Positions 53,847 through 61,557 of a DNA stretch of 64,000 nucleotides are shown piece after piece. The stretch covers positions 450,883 through 514,882 of the forward strand of contig CAKQUX010000001.1 in the NCBI GenBank assembly GCA_934277645.1, read 5' to 3'. Under the pieces are notes generated by a model. The model searched no databases, was not told the origin of the DNA, and worked only from the letters and a program-made list of their open reading frames with translations. Made by a program: the position numbers and the translations under genes. The stretch comes from an uncultured Clostridia bacterium (GTDB lineage Bacteria > Bacillota > Clostridia > Christensenellales > CAG-917). Within the stretch, counting starts at the first letter, position 1. Each line of letters starts with the position of its first letter.

Positions 53847-56800
53847 TCAAGCCGAATAAGGCAACGAAACGGAAACCGTAGATAAATCGGCGTCGAATAT
53901 CTCGTTAAATTCGGTCAACTTGTCTTCATAAGCCTTGATGGCATCTTTATTCGTATCGATAGTCAAGTTATACGTTGCCGTCAACAAACCGTCGACTCGA
54001 ACGCTTACGTTAAAACCGTTCGACTCAAAACCGGTTTCAATAGCAAACGGCACGTCGAACAATTTGTTCAACAACTGCTTGCCGTTTGACGGACTGTCCA
54101 AAAACGCCGATTCGCCGAGCGTGGAAATAAAGCGATAAACGTAGCCGTTTTTATAACAGTTCGTCACTTGCTCTATCGCACTCTCTATTGCCGTTTCGTC
54201 GGTTAAGCCGATAGCGATAAGGTCTGCGCTTTCAAGCGAATTCTGAGACATAACCTTCCAAATAACGAGCGTTTCCGCTTTTGAAAGCGTAATTGCAGAT
54301 TGATAACACCAACCGTCCACGCCTATTTCCTTTCCGAAGCTTTTTTCGACAGTCAAAGCGTCATAGTCTATAACCCTGACGGCAGGAAGAATACCGGCGT
54401 CAGTCAACGCAACTATATCGCTTTGTCTGCGCAATAATATAGCATATATTTCTTCAACGGTTGCGGCAGCGCGATAATCGGTCGCATTTCCGTCCTTGTC
54501 GAAAATCGGAAGCGTATCGAAAACGCCGAGATAATTATAACCAATCTCTTCACTATCGCCTATCGCCAAAATGCCGTTTGCCAACGCTTTCAATTTGGCA
54601 TCGTACTTTGCAAAGTCGCTCAGCAACCCGTTAAAACTCAACGATAACTTTTTATCGGACATGGTAACGCTGTCCAAAATTGCGCTTAAAAGTTTTTTCA
54701 AATTGATTTTGACGTCAAATTCCGCCTTTTTATCGCTTTCGCAAAACTCTTTGTAAAGTGTGCGATAATCATAAATAACGTCGTTTTCGCCTACCTTTTC
54801 AAATTTAACTTGAAGTCCGAAATACGGCGAATTTTCATCAGTCACAGTATAACCGTCGTCGACTGCGGATTCGATTTTCTTATAGCCGTCGGCAGTCAAA
54901 ACATAGCCGCCTTTTGAAATTTCTTTATTGACGTCGACAAGACTTACTGTTTTCATTTCATAATCGGTTGCAGGCTCGTTGTCTGCGTCCATTCCGAAGA
55001 TAGAGGCAACGAAGAATTGATTAAACGGCAGTCCGCTCATTTTAAACGTTTTCGATTCGTCCCGCAACGCTCTTAAAAGCGTATTTATTTGAGCGTCGTA
55101 CTTTTCGGCGTTGTTTTCGTAAAGACTCGTTATGATTTTTAAAATCGCTAAATCTTTTAAGACCTTTATATATTCGTTCTCGACATCCGTGACGATAACC
55201 TTAATCTCACTGCCGCCGTTTAAATCGTCGCAATAGACTGCTTTTGCCAAAACGGTTTTTGCTATGCCGCTTGAATATACAAATTCGACGTAAGCGTTTC
55301 CGACTTCGATTCGGTCGGTGACGCTGAGCGTTCCGAAAAACTCTGCGACAATTTCGCCGCCGATTTCAAAGCCCGTCCACCCGTCAATATTCAACGACTT
55401 ATAAAATTCTTCGCTCGACTCGCTTCCGAGCTGCGTATAATATTTGTCGCATACGTCTTTAATTCCGACTCCCAAAAGGTTCGTTGTTTCATAAGGATTT
55501 AAAGTCGTAATCTTCAACGCATTATCGTCGACTTTAAAAGTCGTTGTTTTTTTAATTACGTAATCGGTTCCGTAATCGCCGACCGTCGCAATCGGTTGTT
55601 CGGCTGCCGTGATTCCCTTTATGACAAAATCGGAAACCTCAAACGAAAACGCAACAGGAACGTTGTCTTTTCCTATCGCCGCCGTCGCTCCGCTGAACGA
55701 AATTACGGAAATTACGCCGTTTAAAATTTCATAAGCGACGTTAAGTTTTGACGTTTCGGAAACTATTCCGTCCGTTTTTGCGGCAAGTTCTTTTAAAATT
55801 TCGTTTGCTATATTCCCTTGCCAAACGACTTTGCCGTCCTTGTATTCGCTTTGCGTGACGCCCTTTTCGTCAAAGAAATTCTCTTTTGCGATATTCTCAA
55901 TCGTAATGCCGATTGTAGCAGGATATCCGAAACACGCGCAAAGCCATTGCTCGAATTCGTCTTCGGTTGACCCGAACAAATTCTGAATTAAAGCTTCTAA
56001 GAAGTTTCGCGCAGTAAAGTCATTTCCGAAACTCGCCGTTAAATCGGTTATAAAGCCGTCAAAATCGACAGTCTCGAACGCATCGAAGCCCAAAGTCCCG
56101 CCCACAAGTTTCGCCGCAAAGTTTAAAAGCCCTCCGCTTGTGTCGCCGTTCAAAGGCGTTTTGATTTTTTGACCTAATACGTTTAAATAAACGTTTGCAG
56201 AGTCGGCGGCAAAGTAATACAATCCTAAAACTTCGCCGTTCGCATCGCCGCCGTTAAAGAATCCCGTTTCATCGAACACGGAAACGTGAAGTGCGCTGCT
56301 TTGGTTTTCTGTATCCTCGTCTTTATCGTATATGGCCTCTACAAAAATTTTAAAACTGATTTTTTGATTGTCAAAAAGCGTCACTTTAAAATTTGCCGAA
56401 GCGTAAACGTTTTCGTTTGCCGCAATCTCGGTTTTTCCTAACTGTTCGACCGATTCTTTAAGAGTTGAAAAATACTCGTCTATGCTTGCGGCGCGAACCG
56501 ACAATTGGTTCTTTTTGCTGACTGTGGTTGTCAGATCAAATGCGCCGAAATAGCTCGTGTTTTCAGGAATAAATACCGAGCTCAATGCGTCGCATTTTGA
56601 AAACGCCTGATAACCTATGCTTTTAAGACCTTCAGGGAAACTTAAAGAACCAAGCGATTTACAGCCGTAGAAAGCGCGCTCGCCAATCGTTTGAAGAGTG
56701 CCGGAAAACTCGACGCCTGAAAGAGAGACGCAATTATAAAACGCCTTGTCAGGAATAGAAACTATTCCGTCTTTAAAAGAAACGGAATTAAGCGACGAAC

Positions 56801-57212
56801 ATTCCGCAAACGCCTGTTCGCCCAAGTTTGCAACTTTGCTCGGTAAGTTGACCGACACAAGGGAGTCGCAATCATAAAACGCTCTTGTACCAATGGTCAC
56901 AAGGGAATCGGGAAATGCGACGGTAGTAAGTTTCGTGCAACCTTCAAAAGCCGAGTCGCATATTTCAATCACACTGTTCGGCAGTTTCACCGATTTGATT
57001 TTCGTGTTTTGATAAAACGCCAACACGCCGATTTTCTTTACGGAGCTAGGAATCGTAATCTTGGTTGCCGTGCCGTTGTAAGCTACAAGTTCGCCTTTTT
57101 CGTTCACAACAAATTGATTCTTCGTATCTTCATTCCCGCAAGCGGTAAATATCGTCAAACCGAGTATGGTTATCAAAATTAAAGTTAATATGATTATGCT
57201 TTTTCTTTTCAT
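53847..57212 (-). CDS. Large BspA-like leucine-rich-repeat lipoprotein
   Basis: 1121 aa from the ATG at 57212 (GGGGACTTGT ahead; an ATG 21 nt upstream adds residues before the signal peptide). Signal peptide with lipobox TAC (Cys25). Residues about 50-218 hold about seven 23-residue LRR_5 (BspA-type) repeats (pattern IPSSVKKIGVLAFYQNTKIK), which in gut and oral bacteria bind host or bacterial surfaces. The remaining 900 residues are acidic, without known motifs, and contain a block like one in the partial lipoprotein at 1-871. Surface-exposed; ligand unknown. Followed by the DUF2804 gene, but with a 158 nt gap. Confidence 0.85.
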   Translation of the reverse strand: MKRKSIIILTLILITILGLTIFTACGNEDTKNQFVVNEKGELVAYNGTATKITIPSSVKKIGVLAFYQNTKIKSVKLPNSVIEICDSAFEGCTKLTTVAFPDSLVTIGTRAFYDCDSLVSVNLPSKVANLGEQAFAECSSLNSVSFKDGIVSIPDKAFYNCVSLSGVEFSGTLQTIGERAFYGCKSLGSLSFPEGLKSIGYQAFSKCDALSSVFIPENTSYFGAFDLTTTVSKKNQLSVRAASIDEYFSTLKESVEQLGKTEIAANENVYASANFKVTLFDNQKISFKIFVEAIYDKDEDTENQSSALHVSVFDETGFFNGGDANGEVLGLYYFAADSANVYLNVLGQKIKTPLNGDTSGGLLNFAAKLVGGTLGFDAFETVDFDGFITDLTASFGNDFTARNFLEALIQNLFGSTEDEFEQWLCACFGYPATIGITIENIAKENFFDEKGVTQSEYKDGKVVWQGNIANEILKELAAKTDGIVSETSKLNVAYEILNGVISVISFSGATAAIGKDNVPVAFSFEVSDFVIKGITAAEQPIATVGDYGTDYVIKKTTTFKVDDNALKITTLNPYETTNLLGVGIKDVCDKYYTQLGSESSEEFYKSLNIDGWTGFEIGGEIVAEFFGTLSVTDRIEVGNAYVEFVYSSGIAKTVLAKAVYCDDLNGGSEIKVIVTDVENEYIKVLKDLAILKIITSLYENNAEKYDAQINTLLRALRDESKTFKMSGLPFNQFFVASIFGMDADNEPATDYEMKTVSLVDVNKEISKGGYVLTADGYKKIESAVDDGYTVTDENSPYFGLQVKFEKVGENDVIYDYRTLYKEFCESDKKAEFDVKINLKKLLSAILDSVTMSDKKLSLSFNGLLSDFAKYDAKLKALANGILAIGDSEEIGYNYLGVFDTLPIFDKDGNATDYRAAATVEEIYAILLRRQSDIVALTDAGILPAVRVIDYDALTVEKSFGKEIGVDGWCYQSAITLSKAETLVIWKVMSQNSLESADLIAIGLTDETAIESAIEQVTNCYKNGYVYRFISTLGESAFLDSPSNGKQLLNKLFDVPFAIETGFESNGFNVSVRVDGLLTATYNLTIDTNKDAIKAYEDKLTEFNEIFDADLSTVSVSLPYSA

Positions 57213-57275
57213 ACAAGTCCCCAAATATTGCATTCATTTGCAAATCACTAAACTTTATTATAATTTGTTAATCGC

Positions 57276-57455
57276 AACTTGTCAATACCACCAATCAAAC
57301 GCTTCCGCCGACTCATATCGCGCCTTGTCGATATCACACACCAAACGCCTGTCTATTTATGTTGTAACTTGTCAAAATCACGCACCAAACATCTGCCGAC
57401 TTATGTTTTAACTTGTCAACAACCCCATCCAAACGCTCCCGCCGACTTCAATTGT
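57276..57455. repeat. Four degenerate 44-46 bp tandem repeats
   Basis: Each copy starts AACTTGTCAA (or CCTTGTCGAT), then has CCAAACGC about 20 nt in and CCGACTTATGTT near its end. Copies begin near 57276, 57322, 57366 and 57410. Confidence 0.6.
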
Positions 57456-57527
57456 AGTTTGAAAATAATATTAAAACATTAAACATAGCTAATCAAAACT
57501 AACGTAAAATAAAAGCACTCCTTACAA

Positions 57528-57582
57528 TGAAGTGCACCTCCAAAAGTTTTGCATTTCTGTCCAACATTTGGGGTACACTTCA
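57528..57582. mobile_element. Remnant of an IS3-like element or MITE: paired terminal inverted repeats
   Basis: TGAAGTGCACCTCCAAAA at the left end and, inverted, TGAAGTGTACCCCAAATG at the right end enclose about 15 nt. Ends of the type TGAAGTGCACCCCAAAAGTT occur at the tips of IS3/IS150-group elements in Firmicutes. Outer arms (GCACTCC and GGAGCG, with flanking A and T runs) extend the palindrome, so it can also fold as a terminator-like hairpin. Confidence 0.45.
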
Positions 57583-57970
57583 ACAGTCGGAGCGTTTTTA
57601 AAACAATTTTTAACTACGTAAGCATAATATTTAGGTTTCGTCTTAATAAACATTTCTTAAACCTTAAAGCCCGTATATGTCCTGTAGCCGTTGCCTGCAA
57701 TCATGCTTATAACAATTTAAATTCTCCACACTTAAGATGGCATTAAATTCAAATGCTATTTTAAACTGAAACAAAAAAGCCAAAGTTTAATTGACCCCCT
57801 TGGGCTCCAATTGCCCAACAATTTCAATAACTTTGACTCTAATATTAATATACACAAGTTCAATGGCTTTGTCAATGAAGATATGATAAATTGCTCAACA
57901 AAAAACGAAATTGTTGCATTGCTTAAACATTGCTTCTTTCATTGCCAAATTGCATTGCATTTAACGGAAC

Positions 57971-58951
57971 TTATTCTTCGTATCTTTTTAAGACGCTTTT
58001 TAAATAGTCGGTGTATTCGGCGGCGACGTCCGGGGATAAAATTTTTATTTTTTCGCCGAACTGACTGCACCAACCGAAAAACGTATGGCTTACTTCTATG
58101 TCTTCGTATATTTTGAGCTTCCCGTTTCTTACGCTTATGTTAGGTTGTCCGAACTTGTCTTTAACCGCATCGATAAGCGTAGAATCGAACTCGATTTCCA
58201 CCCGTTTTTCTTCGCCCGAAAACATAGAGAAAGTCGCTTTACGCATTTTTTCCGGAATAAATTTCGTTTCGAGCGCGGCTTCGCTAAAAGGCTCGTCCGT
58301 GCATTTTACTTCTTCCATTCTGTCCACACGATAGGTTCGCACTTCTTCGTCTTTATCGTTGTACGCAGACAGATAATAAAAATTGTCGTTTATCATAAGC
58401 GACAGCGGGTTGACGACGTAACGTGCCTTATCGTGTCGATAAACACGCTTGCCCAAATCGTCGTAATCAAAATAAACAAAAGAAATTTTATTTCCTTCGC
58501 TAAGACCTTCGTCTATTGCCGAAACGTTGTAATAAATGCTTTCGTTTTGGTGTTTAACGGTATTGCAAGTCGTTGTGTTTTTAAGAACGTTAGCTTTATT
58601 TAATCCTGCAAGTTTTGCGATTTTATCAACAAGTTCGCCGCTCTTTTTAGGCGTTATGAAACCGGCGGCTTGAACCGCGTCAATCAAAATACGAAGTTCG
58701 GGAATTTCAAAATCGCGATTTACGACGTAATAGTTTTTACTTTGGCTTTTGTCAAACATAACTTCATAGCCGAATTCGTTCAAAACGTCTACGTCGTTAT
58801 ACAGAGTTTTTCTGTCGCATGCCGTGCCTTTTTTTTCAAGCCTTTCGATAAGCTCGTTTGTGGTGAGTTTATGATTTTCGTCCGTCTCTTGCCTTAGTAT
58901 ATCAAGTAAAATCAAAAGCCTTATTTTTTGTCCGTTCTTCAAATTGCTCAT
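57971..58951 (-). CDS. WYL-domain transcriptional regulator
   Basis: 326 aa. An N-terminal HTH_11/DeoR-type winged helix (about residues 8-70, LTTNELIERL...CDRKTLYNDVDVL) is followed by a WYL domain (about 140-215; the WYL-type core is PLSLMINDNFYYLSAYN) and a WCX C-terminal extension. WYL domains bind small ligands or nucleic acid and often control defence or metabolism. AAGGATAAGGGATT precedes the ATG. No obvious partner gene; divergent or neighbouring targets cannot be named. Confidence 0.9.
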   Translation of the reverse strand: MSNLKNGQKIRLLILLDILRQETDENHKLTTNELIERLEKKGTACDRKTLYNDVDVLNEFGYEVMFDKSQSKNYYVVNRDFEIPELRILIDAVQAAGFITPKKSGELVDKIAKLAGLNKANVLKNTTTCNTVKHQNESIYYNVSAIDEGLSEGNKISFVYFDYDDLGKRVYRHDKARYVVNPLSLMINDNFYYLSAYNDKDEEVRTYRVDRMEEVKCTDEPFSEAALETKFIPEKMRKATFSMFSGEEKRVEIEFDSTLIDAVKDKFGQPNISVRNGKLKIYEDIEVSHTFFGWCSQFGEKIKILSPDVAAEYTDYLKSVLKRYEE

Positions 58952-59040
58952 AATCCCTTATCCTTAAACAGTATTCAAAATCTCAAATGTTAAATAATAA
59001 GCTAAATTTATCCTATCATATATCGCAGTCAAAGTAAATA

Positions 59041-59066
59041 GTGCCCCTGTCCAAAATTTAGGACAC
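59041..59066. mobile_element. Possible IS-end remnant
   Basis: GTGCCCC followed by the near-palindrome TGTCCAAAATTTAGGACA, which resembles terminal sequences of IS3-family elements. Only about 26 bp remain, so this is a weak call; a regulatory palindrome for the adjacent WYL gene is an alternative. Confidence 0.25.
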
Positions 59067-59097
59067 ATTGAAACGATAGGCTTATTTTATAGCATAG

Positions 59098-60003
59098 TTA
59101 AAAATCCGACTCTTTCCCTTGCTCGACGCTTAGCTCACTAAGCGCTTTAGTAATCGCATTTAGAGTGCCTTTTTTGTTAGCGCACCATTTCGGCGCAATC
59201 AAAAGATTTTTCGGCGGATCGCCCGTCAGTCTATGCACAACGACTCGTTTCGGCAAAACGCTCAAACAGTCGCAAAGCAAATCGATATATTCATCTCTTT
59301 CAAAAAGAGTCACTTCGCCTTTTTCATAAAGTTTTGATAACGGCGTACCTTTTAAAACTTGCAAGTTTTGCAGTTTAATTCCGTCTGTCACCGCTCCGAC
59401 GTATTTGACTGTTTGAAGCATCATTTCTTTCGTTTCAAAAGGCAAACCGAGTATAACGTGCGTAACCACTTCTATTCCTATCGCTTTTAAATCGCAAACG
59501 GCTTTGTCGTAAACAGCAAGTTTATATCCGCGGTTTATAAATTCGGCGGTCTTTTCGTGTATCGTTTGAAGCCCTAGTTCAACCGTAACGGGTTTGATTT
59601 TGTTTAACCCGTTTAACAAAGCAAGTACGTCATCGCCAAGGCAATCGGGTCTTGTTCCTATGCTTAGAGCCACGATATCGTCGCAAGATATTGCATCCGT
59701 AAAAAGTTTTTCGAGATAAGCTATCGGCGCGTATGTGTTTGTGTAATTTTGAAAATATGCAATAAACTTGTTTTTTGCCTTATCTCTAACTCGCTCCTTT
59801 GCCCTTTCGATTTGCAAAGCTACATCGTCGCACGCAGGTTCGGCAAACTCGCCGCTTCCGCCCGAAGAGCAAAAAATACAACCGCCGCTTGAAATTTTGC
59901 CGTCACGATTTGGGCAAGTCATTTTGCCGTCGAGAGAAAGTTTGTATACCTTTTCGCCGTATTTCTCAATTAAATAATCGCTTAATTTGTTGTAATAAAA
60001 CAT
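59098..60003 (-). CDS. Radical SAM protein, YhcC/TIGR01212 type
   Basis: 301 aa from the ATG at 60003, preceded by GAAGGTGTTT. The iron-sulphur motif lies in KMTCPNRDGKISSGGCIFCS (three Cys near residues 28-45 in the spacing seen in YhcC rather than classic CxxxCxxC). LGLQTIHEKTAEFINRGY and HVILGLPFET are SAM and barrel motifs. The family is conserved in bacteria and its substrate is not settled. Cytoplasmic; transcribed alone. Confidence 0.9.
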   Translation of the reverse strand: MFYYNKLSDYLIEKYGEKVYKLSLDGKMTCPNRDGKISSGGCIFCSSGGSGEFAEPACDDVALQIERAKERVRDKAKNKFIAYFQNYTNTYAPIAYLEKLFTDAISCDDIVALSIGTRPDCLGDDVLALLNGLNKIKPVTVELGLQTIHEKTAEFINRGYKLAVYDKAVCDLKAIGIEVVTHVILGLPFETKEMMLQTVKYVGAVTDGIKLQNLQVLKGTPLSKLYEKGEVTLFERDEYIDLLCDCLSVLPKRVVVHRLTGDPPKNLLIAPKWCANKKGTLNAITKALSELSVEQGKESDF

Positions 60004-60009
60004 AAACAC

Positions 60010-60401
60010 CTTCGTTTTATTATAACACGGGCTATCGCCTTTTCAACGTGCAAATTTATACCTTAAACAACAGCATCGACTTGCCAATCCTTCTTTTTTT
60101 TGAGATATACATATAACGCCGAAATGTAAACGCCGTGAGAACTTGCCTGCTCCTGCACTTTACTACTTGATTTACAAATCATTTAAGCGCACATTAAAGT
60201 CAAAAAGGTTTGATTTTTAAAAGTCTTAGTGTATAATAATGTAGCAAACAGCTTTAATCGTTTATAGGTTTTGCCAAACGACTTTAAACTTGTAGCACTA
60301 AGATTGCTTTTGTTAAGCGCCCATGCGGCTTGACGAAAAAATAGAAATTGCAATTTAAGTAAACTACAAATCTACAAAGTTCGTTTGCGAGCAAAACAAA
60401 T
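60010..60401. other. Gene-free region ahead of the tRNA-Arg remnants
   Basis: About 390 nt. A TATAAT at about 60233 with a TTGATT 16 nt upstream may be the old promoter of the tRNA-Arg locus. Nothing else recognised. Confidence 0.3.
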
Positions 60402-60440
60402 GCTCCCGTAGTTAAATGGATATAACAGTCCCCTCCTAAG
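60402..60440 (+). pseudogene. 5' half of tRNA-Arg(CCU), remnant A
   Basis: Acceptor strand GCTCCCG, D arm and 5' anticodon stem ending in CCTCCTAAG (60432-60440), then unrelated sequence. No matching 3' half (CGGGAGC) follows within the window. Breaks exactly at the anticodon loop, as expected for a recombinase junction. Confidence 0.8.
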
Positions 60441-60523
60441 AATATGTTATAACGACCGCCTTTCGGGCAAAGGCGATTGACATTGAGTAAGTTTAAGACT
60501 AAAATTGAATAGATTTTAAAGAT

Positions 60524-60564
60524 GTTTCCGTAGCTCAGCTGGATAGAGCGACCGCCTCCTAAGG
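60524..60564 (+). pseudogene. 5' half of tRNA-Arg(CCU), remnant B
   Basis: Acceptor strand GTTTCCG, a well-conserved D arm (TAGCTCAGCTGGATAGAGC), anticodon stem and CCTCCTAAG (60555-60563), then unrelated sequence. It differs from remnant A and from the intact tRNA at many positions, so it comes from a different tRNA gene. Confidence 0.8.
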
Positions 60565-60588
60565 TGCGGATTTAGCCTACAAAAACCA

Positions 60589-60632
60589 CAATATATTGTG
60601 TTTTGACGACAATTTTAAGTCAATATATTGTG
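60589..60632. repeat. Paired 12-bp repeats near the attachment site
   Basis: CAATATATTGTG at 60589-60600 and 60621-60632; each is nearly palindromic, and with the flanks they form GTCAATATATTG / CACAATATATTGTG. Possible binding sites of the recombinase or its directionality factor. Confidence 0.45.
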
Positions 60633-60642
60633 CTGAGTGGTG

Positions 60643-60664
60643 TTTTGGCATAGTTTTGGCATAG
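60643..60664 (+). repeat. Perfect tandem 11-mers, probable integrase arm sites
   Basis: TTTTGGCATAG twice without a gap, 80 bp past the anticodon-loop junction of remnant B and 103 bp ahead of the intact tRNA-Arg. Confidence 0.55.
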
Positions 60665-60766
60665 TTTTCAATGCTAAAACTGTCTTTCAGAACATTAAAT
60701 ATCTTTTGTTTGATGAACTTCAAACCATTGATTTTTCAGGCAAATTGAGTAAAATATAATGTATCT

Positions 60767-60844
60767 GTCGGATTAGCTCAGTTGGATATGAGCGTGCGCC
60801 TCCTAAGCGCAAGGCCCCCGGTTCGAGCCCGGGATCCGACGCCA
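60767..60844 (+). tRNA. tRNA-Arg (anticodon CCT), intact
   Basis: Complete cloverleaf with encoded CCA: acceptor GTCGGAT/ATCCGAC, D arm GCTC/GAGC, anticodon stem TGCGC/GCGCA with loop CTCCTAA (anticodon CCT at 60802-60804), T arm CCCGG-TTCGAGC-CCGGG. A TATAAT sits at 60755-60760, so the transcript would start almost at the mature 5' end. It is the only functional copy of this tRNA in the window and lies at the edge of an integrative element, which may supply all or part of it. Confidence 0.95.
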
Positions 60845-60852
60845 CTTCCGTT

Positions 60853-60883
60853 AGGAATCGCATCGACCGATACGATTCCTTTT
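60853..60883 (+). terminator. Intrinsic terminator of tRNA-Arg
   Basis: Stem AGGAATCG/CGATTCCT followed by TTTATTT, 9 nt past the CCA. Confidence 0.75.
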
Positions 60884-60898
60884 ATTTATGCCCAACAC

Positions 60899-60934
60899 AA
60901 AAAATAGCCGAGAGTTTCGATACCCTCGGCTATT
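60899..60934 (-). terminator. Intrinsic terminator of the integrase gene cluster
   Basis: Minus-strand stem AATAGCCGAG/CTCGGCTATT, 12-nt loop, six T; 13 nt past the stop at 60947. Confidence 0.85.
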
Positions 60935-60946
60935 ATAATGTCTGTT

Positions 60947-61363
60947 TCATACTTTTTCGCGTTTCTTTTCTGAGCCTTCTTCGACTCTACGTTCGATCTC
61001 TTTTTCCAATTCGCGGTAGTTTATAATCCATATTCTTCCGTGCAGAAACTTAGATACGTTATCCGATGCCGTGCATCTGTCGATTGTATGCTTATCAACG
61101 GCATATTTATGAGTCCGATTAAAACGAATAAGTGAGTCGTGCTTATTCCTTAGAAGCGGCATTTCGCACTTAACTTGTTCGCCTTGTGGGTTTATTTTGC
61201 TCATAAAATCATCAAAGTTTATAAGCCAAGCAGTATCGTGAACATAGTATTCGACGTCATTTTGTTCTGCAAAACGTCGCAAATTCGGTCGTCGGATAAT
61301 TGTGTTCTTATCGGCTTGCTTGAATATCTTTGCTATATATCCGCTTGTTACTAACTTATTCAT
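60947..61363 (-). CDS. Protein with two Xis-like winged-helix modules
   Basis: 138 aa from the ATG at 61363 (AAAGGCAGGCAAAA ahead); it overlaps the end of the next gene upstream by 8 nt. Two similar halves: one ends TAWLINFDDFMSKI, the other RIWIINYRELEKEI, both like the C-terminal strand and helix of excisionase-type DNA-binding domains (compare DAWLINIDELYNYF in the neighbouring gene). A Lys/Arg/Glu-rich tail follows. Probably a DNA-binding protein of the element, perhaps a recombination directionality factor. Confidence 0.6.
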   Translation of the reverse strand: MNKLVTSGYIAKIFKQADKNTIIRRPNLRRFAEQNDVEYYVHDTAWLINFDDFMSKINPQGEQVKCEMPLLRNKHDSLIRFNRTHKYAVDKHTIDRCTASDNVSKFLHGRIWIINYRELEKEIERRVEEGSEKKREKV

Positions 61364-61556
61364 TTTTGCCTGCCTTTGTGAAGTAGTTGTAGAGTTCGTC
61401 AATATTGATAAGCCAAGCGTCGCCAAATTTAATGGACGTAATAGCACCTTGTTTTATCATATATTGAACGGTTCGCCATTTTAATGCTGTTTTGGGATCG
61501 CGTTTCTTCATTTCTGCGAGAACGTCGTTTATTCTTCTTAATCGTGGTATGTACAT
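61356..61556 (-). CDS. Small Xis-like helix-turn-helix protein
   Basis: 66 aa from the ATG at 61556, preceded by GAGGAATAAA; starts 1 nt after the integrase stop. WRTVQYMIKQGAITSIKFGD followed by AWLINIDELYNYF fits an excisionase/MerR-like winged helix. Translationally linked with the integrase and the next gene (8 nt overlap). Likely controls excision or element gene expression. Confidence 0.7.
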   Translation of the reverse strand: MYIPRLRRINDVLAEMKKRDPKTALKWRTVQYMIKQGAITSIKFGDAWLINIDELYNYFTKAGKNE

Positions 61557-61557
61557 T

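Larger units (their letters stand above)
57213..57970. other. Gene-free region with repeats
   Basis: About 760 nt between two leftward genes. It contains four degenerate 44-46 bp tandem repeats (57276-57455) and an IS-like inverted-repeat remnant (57528-57582). No gene seen. Confidence 0.5.
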
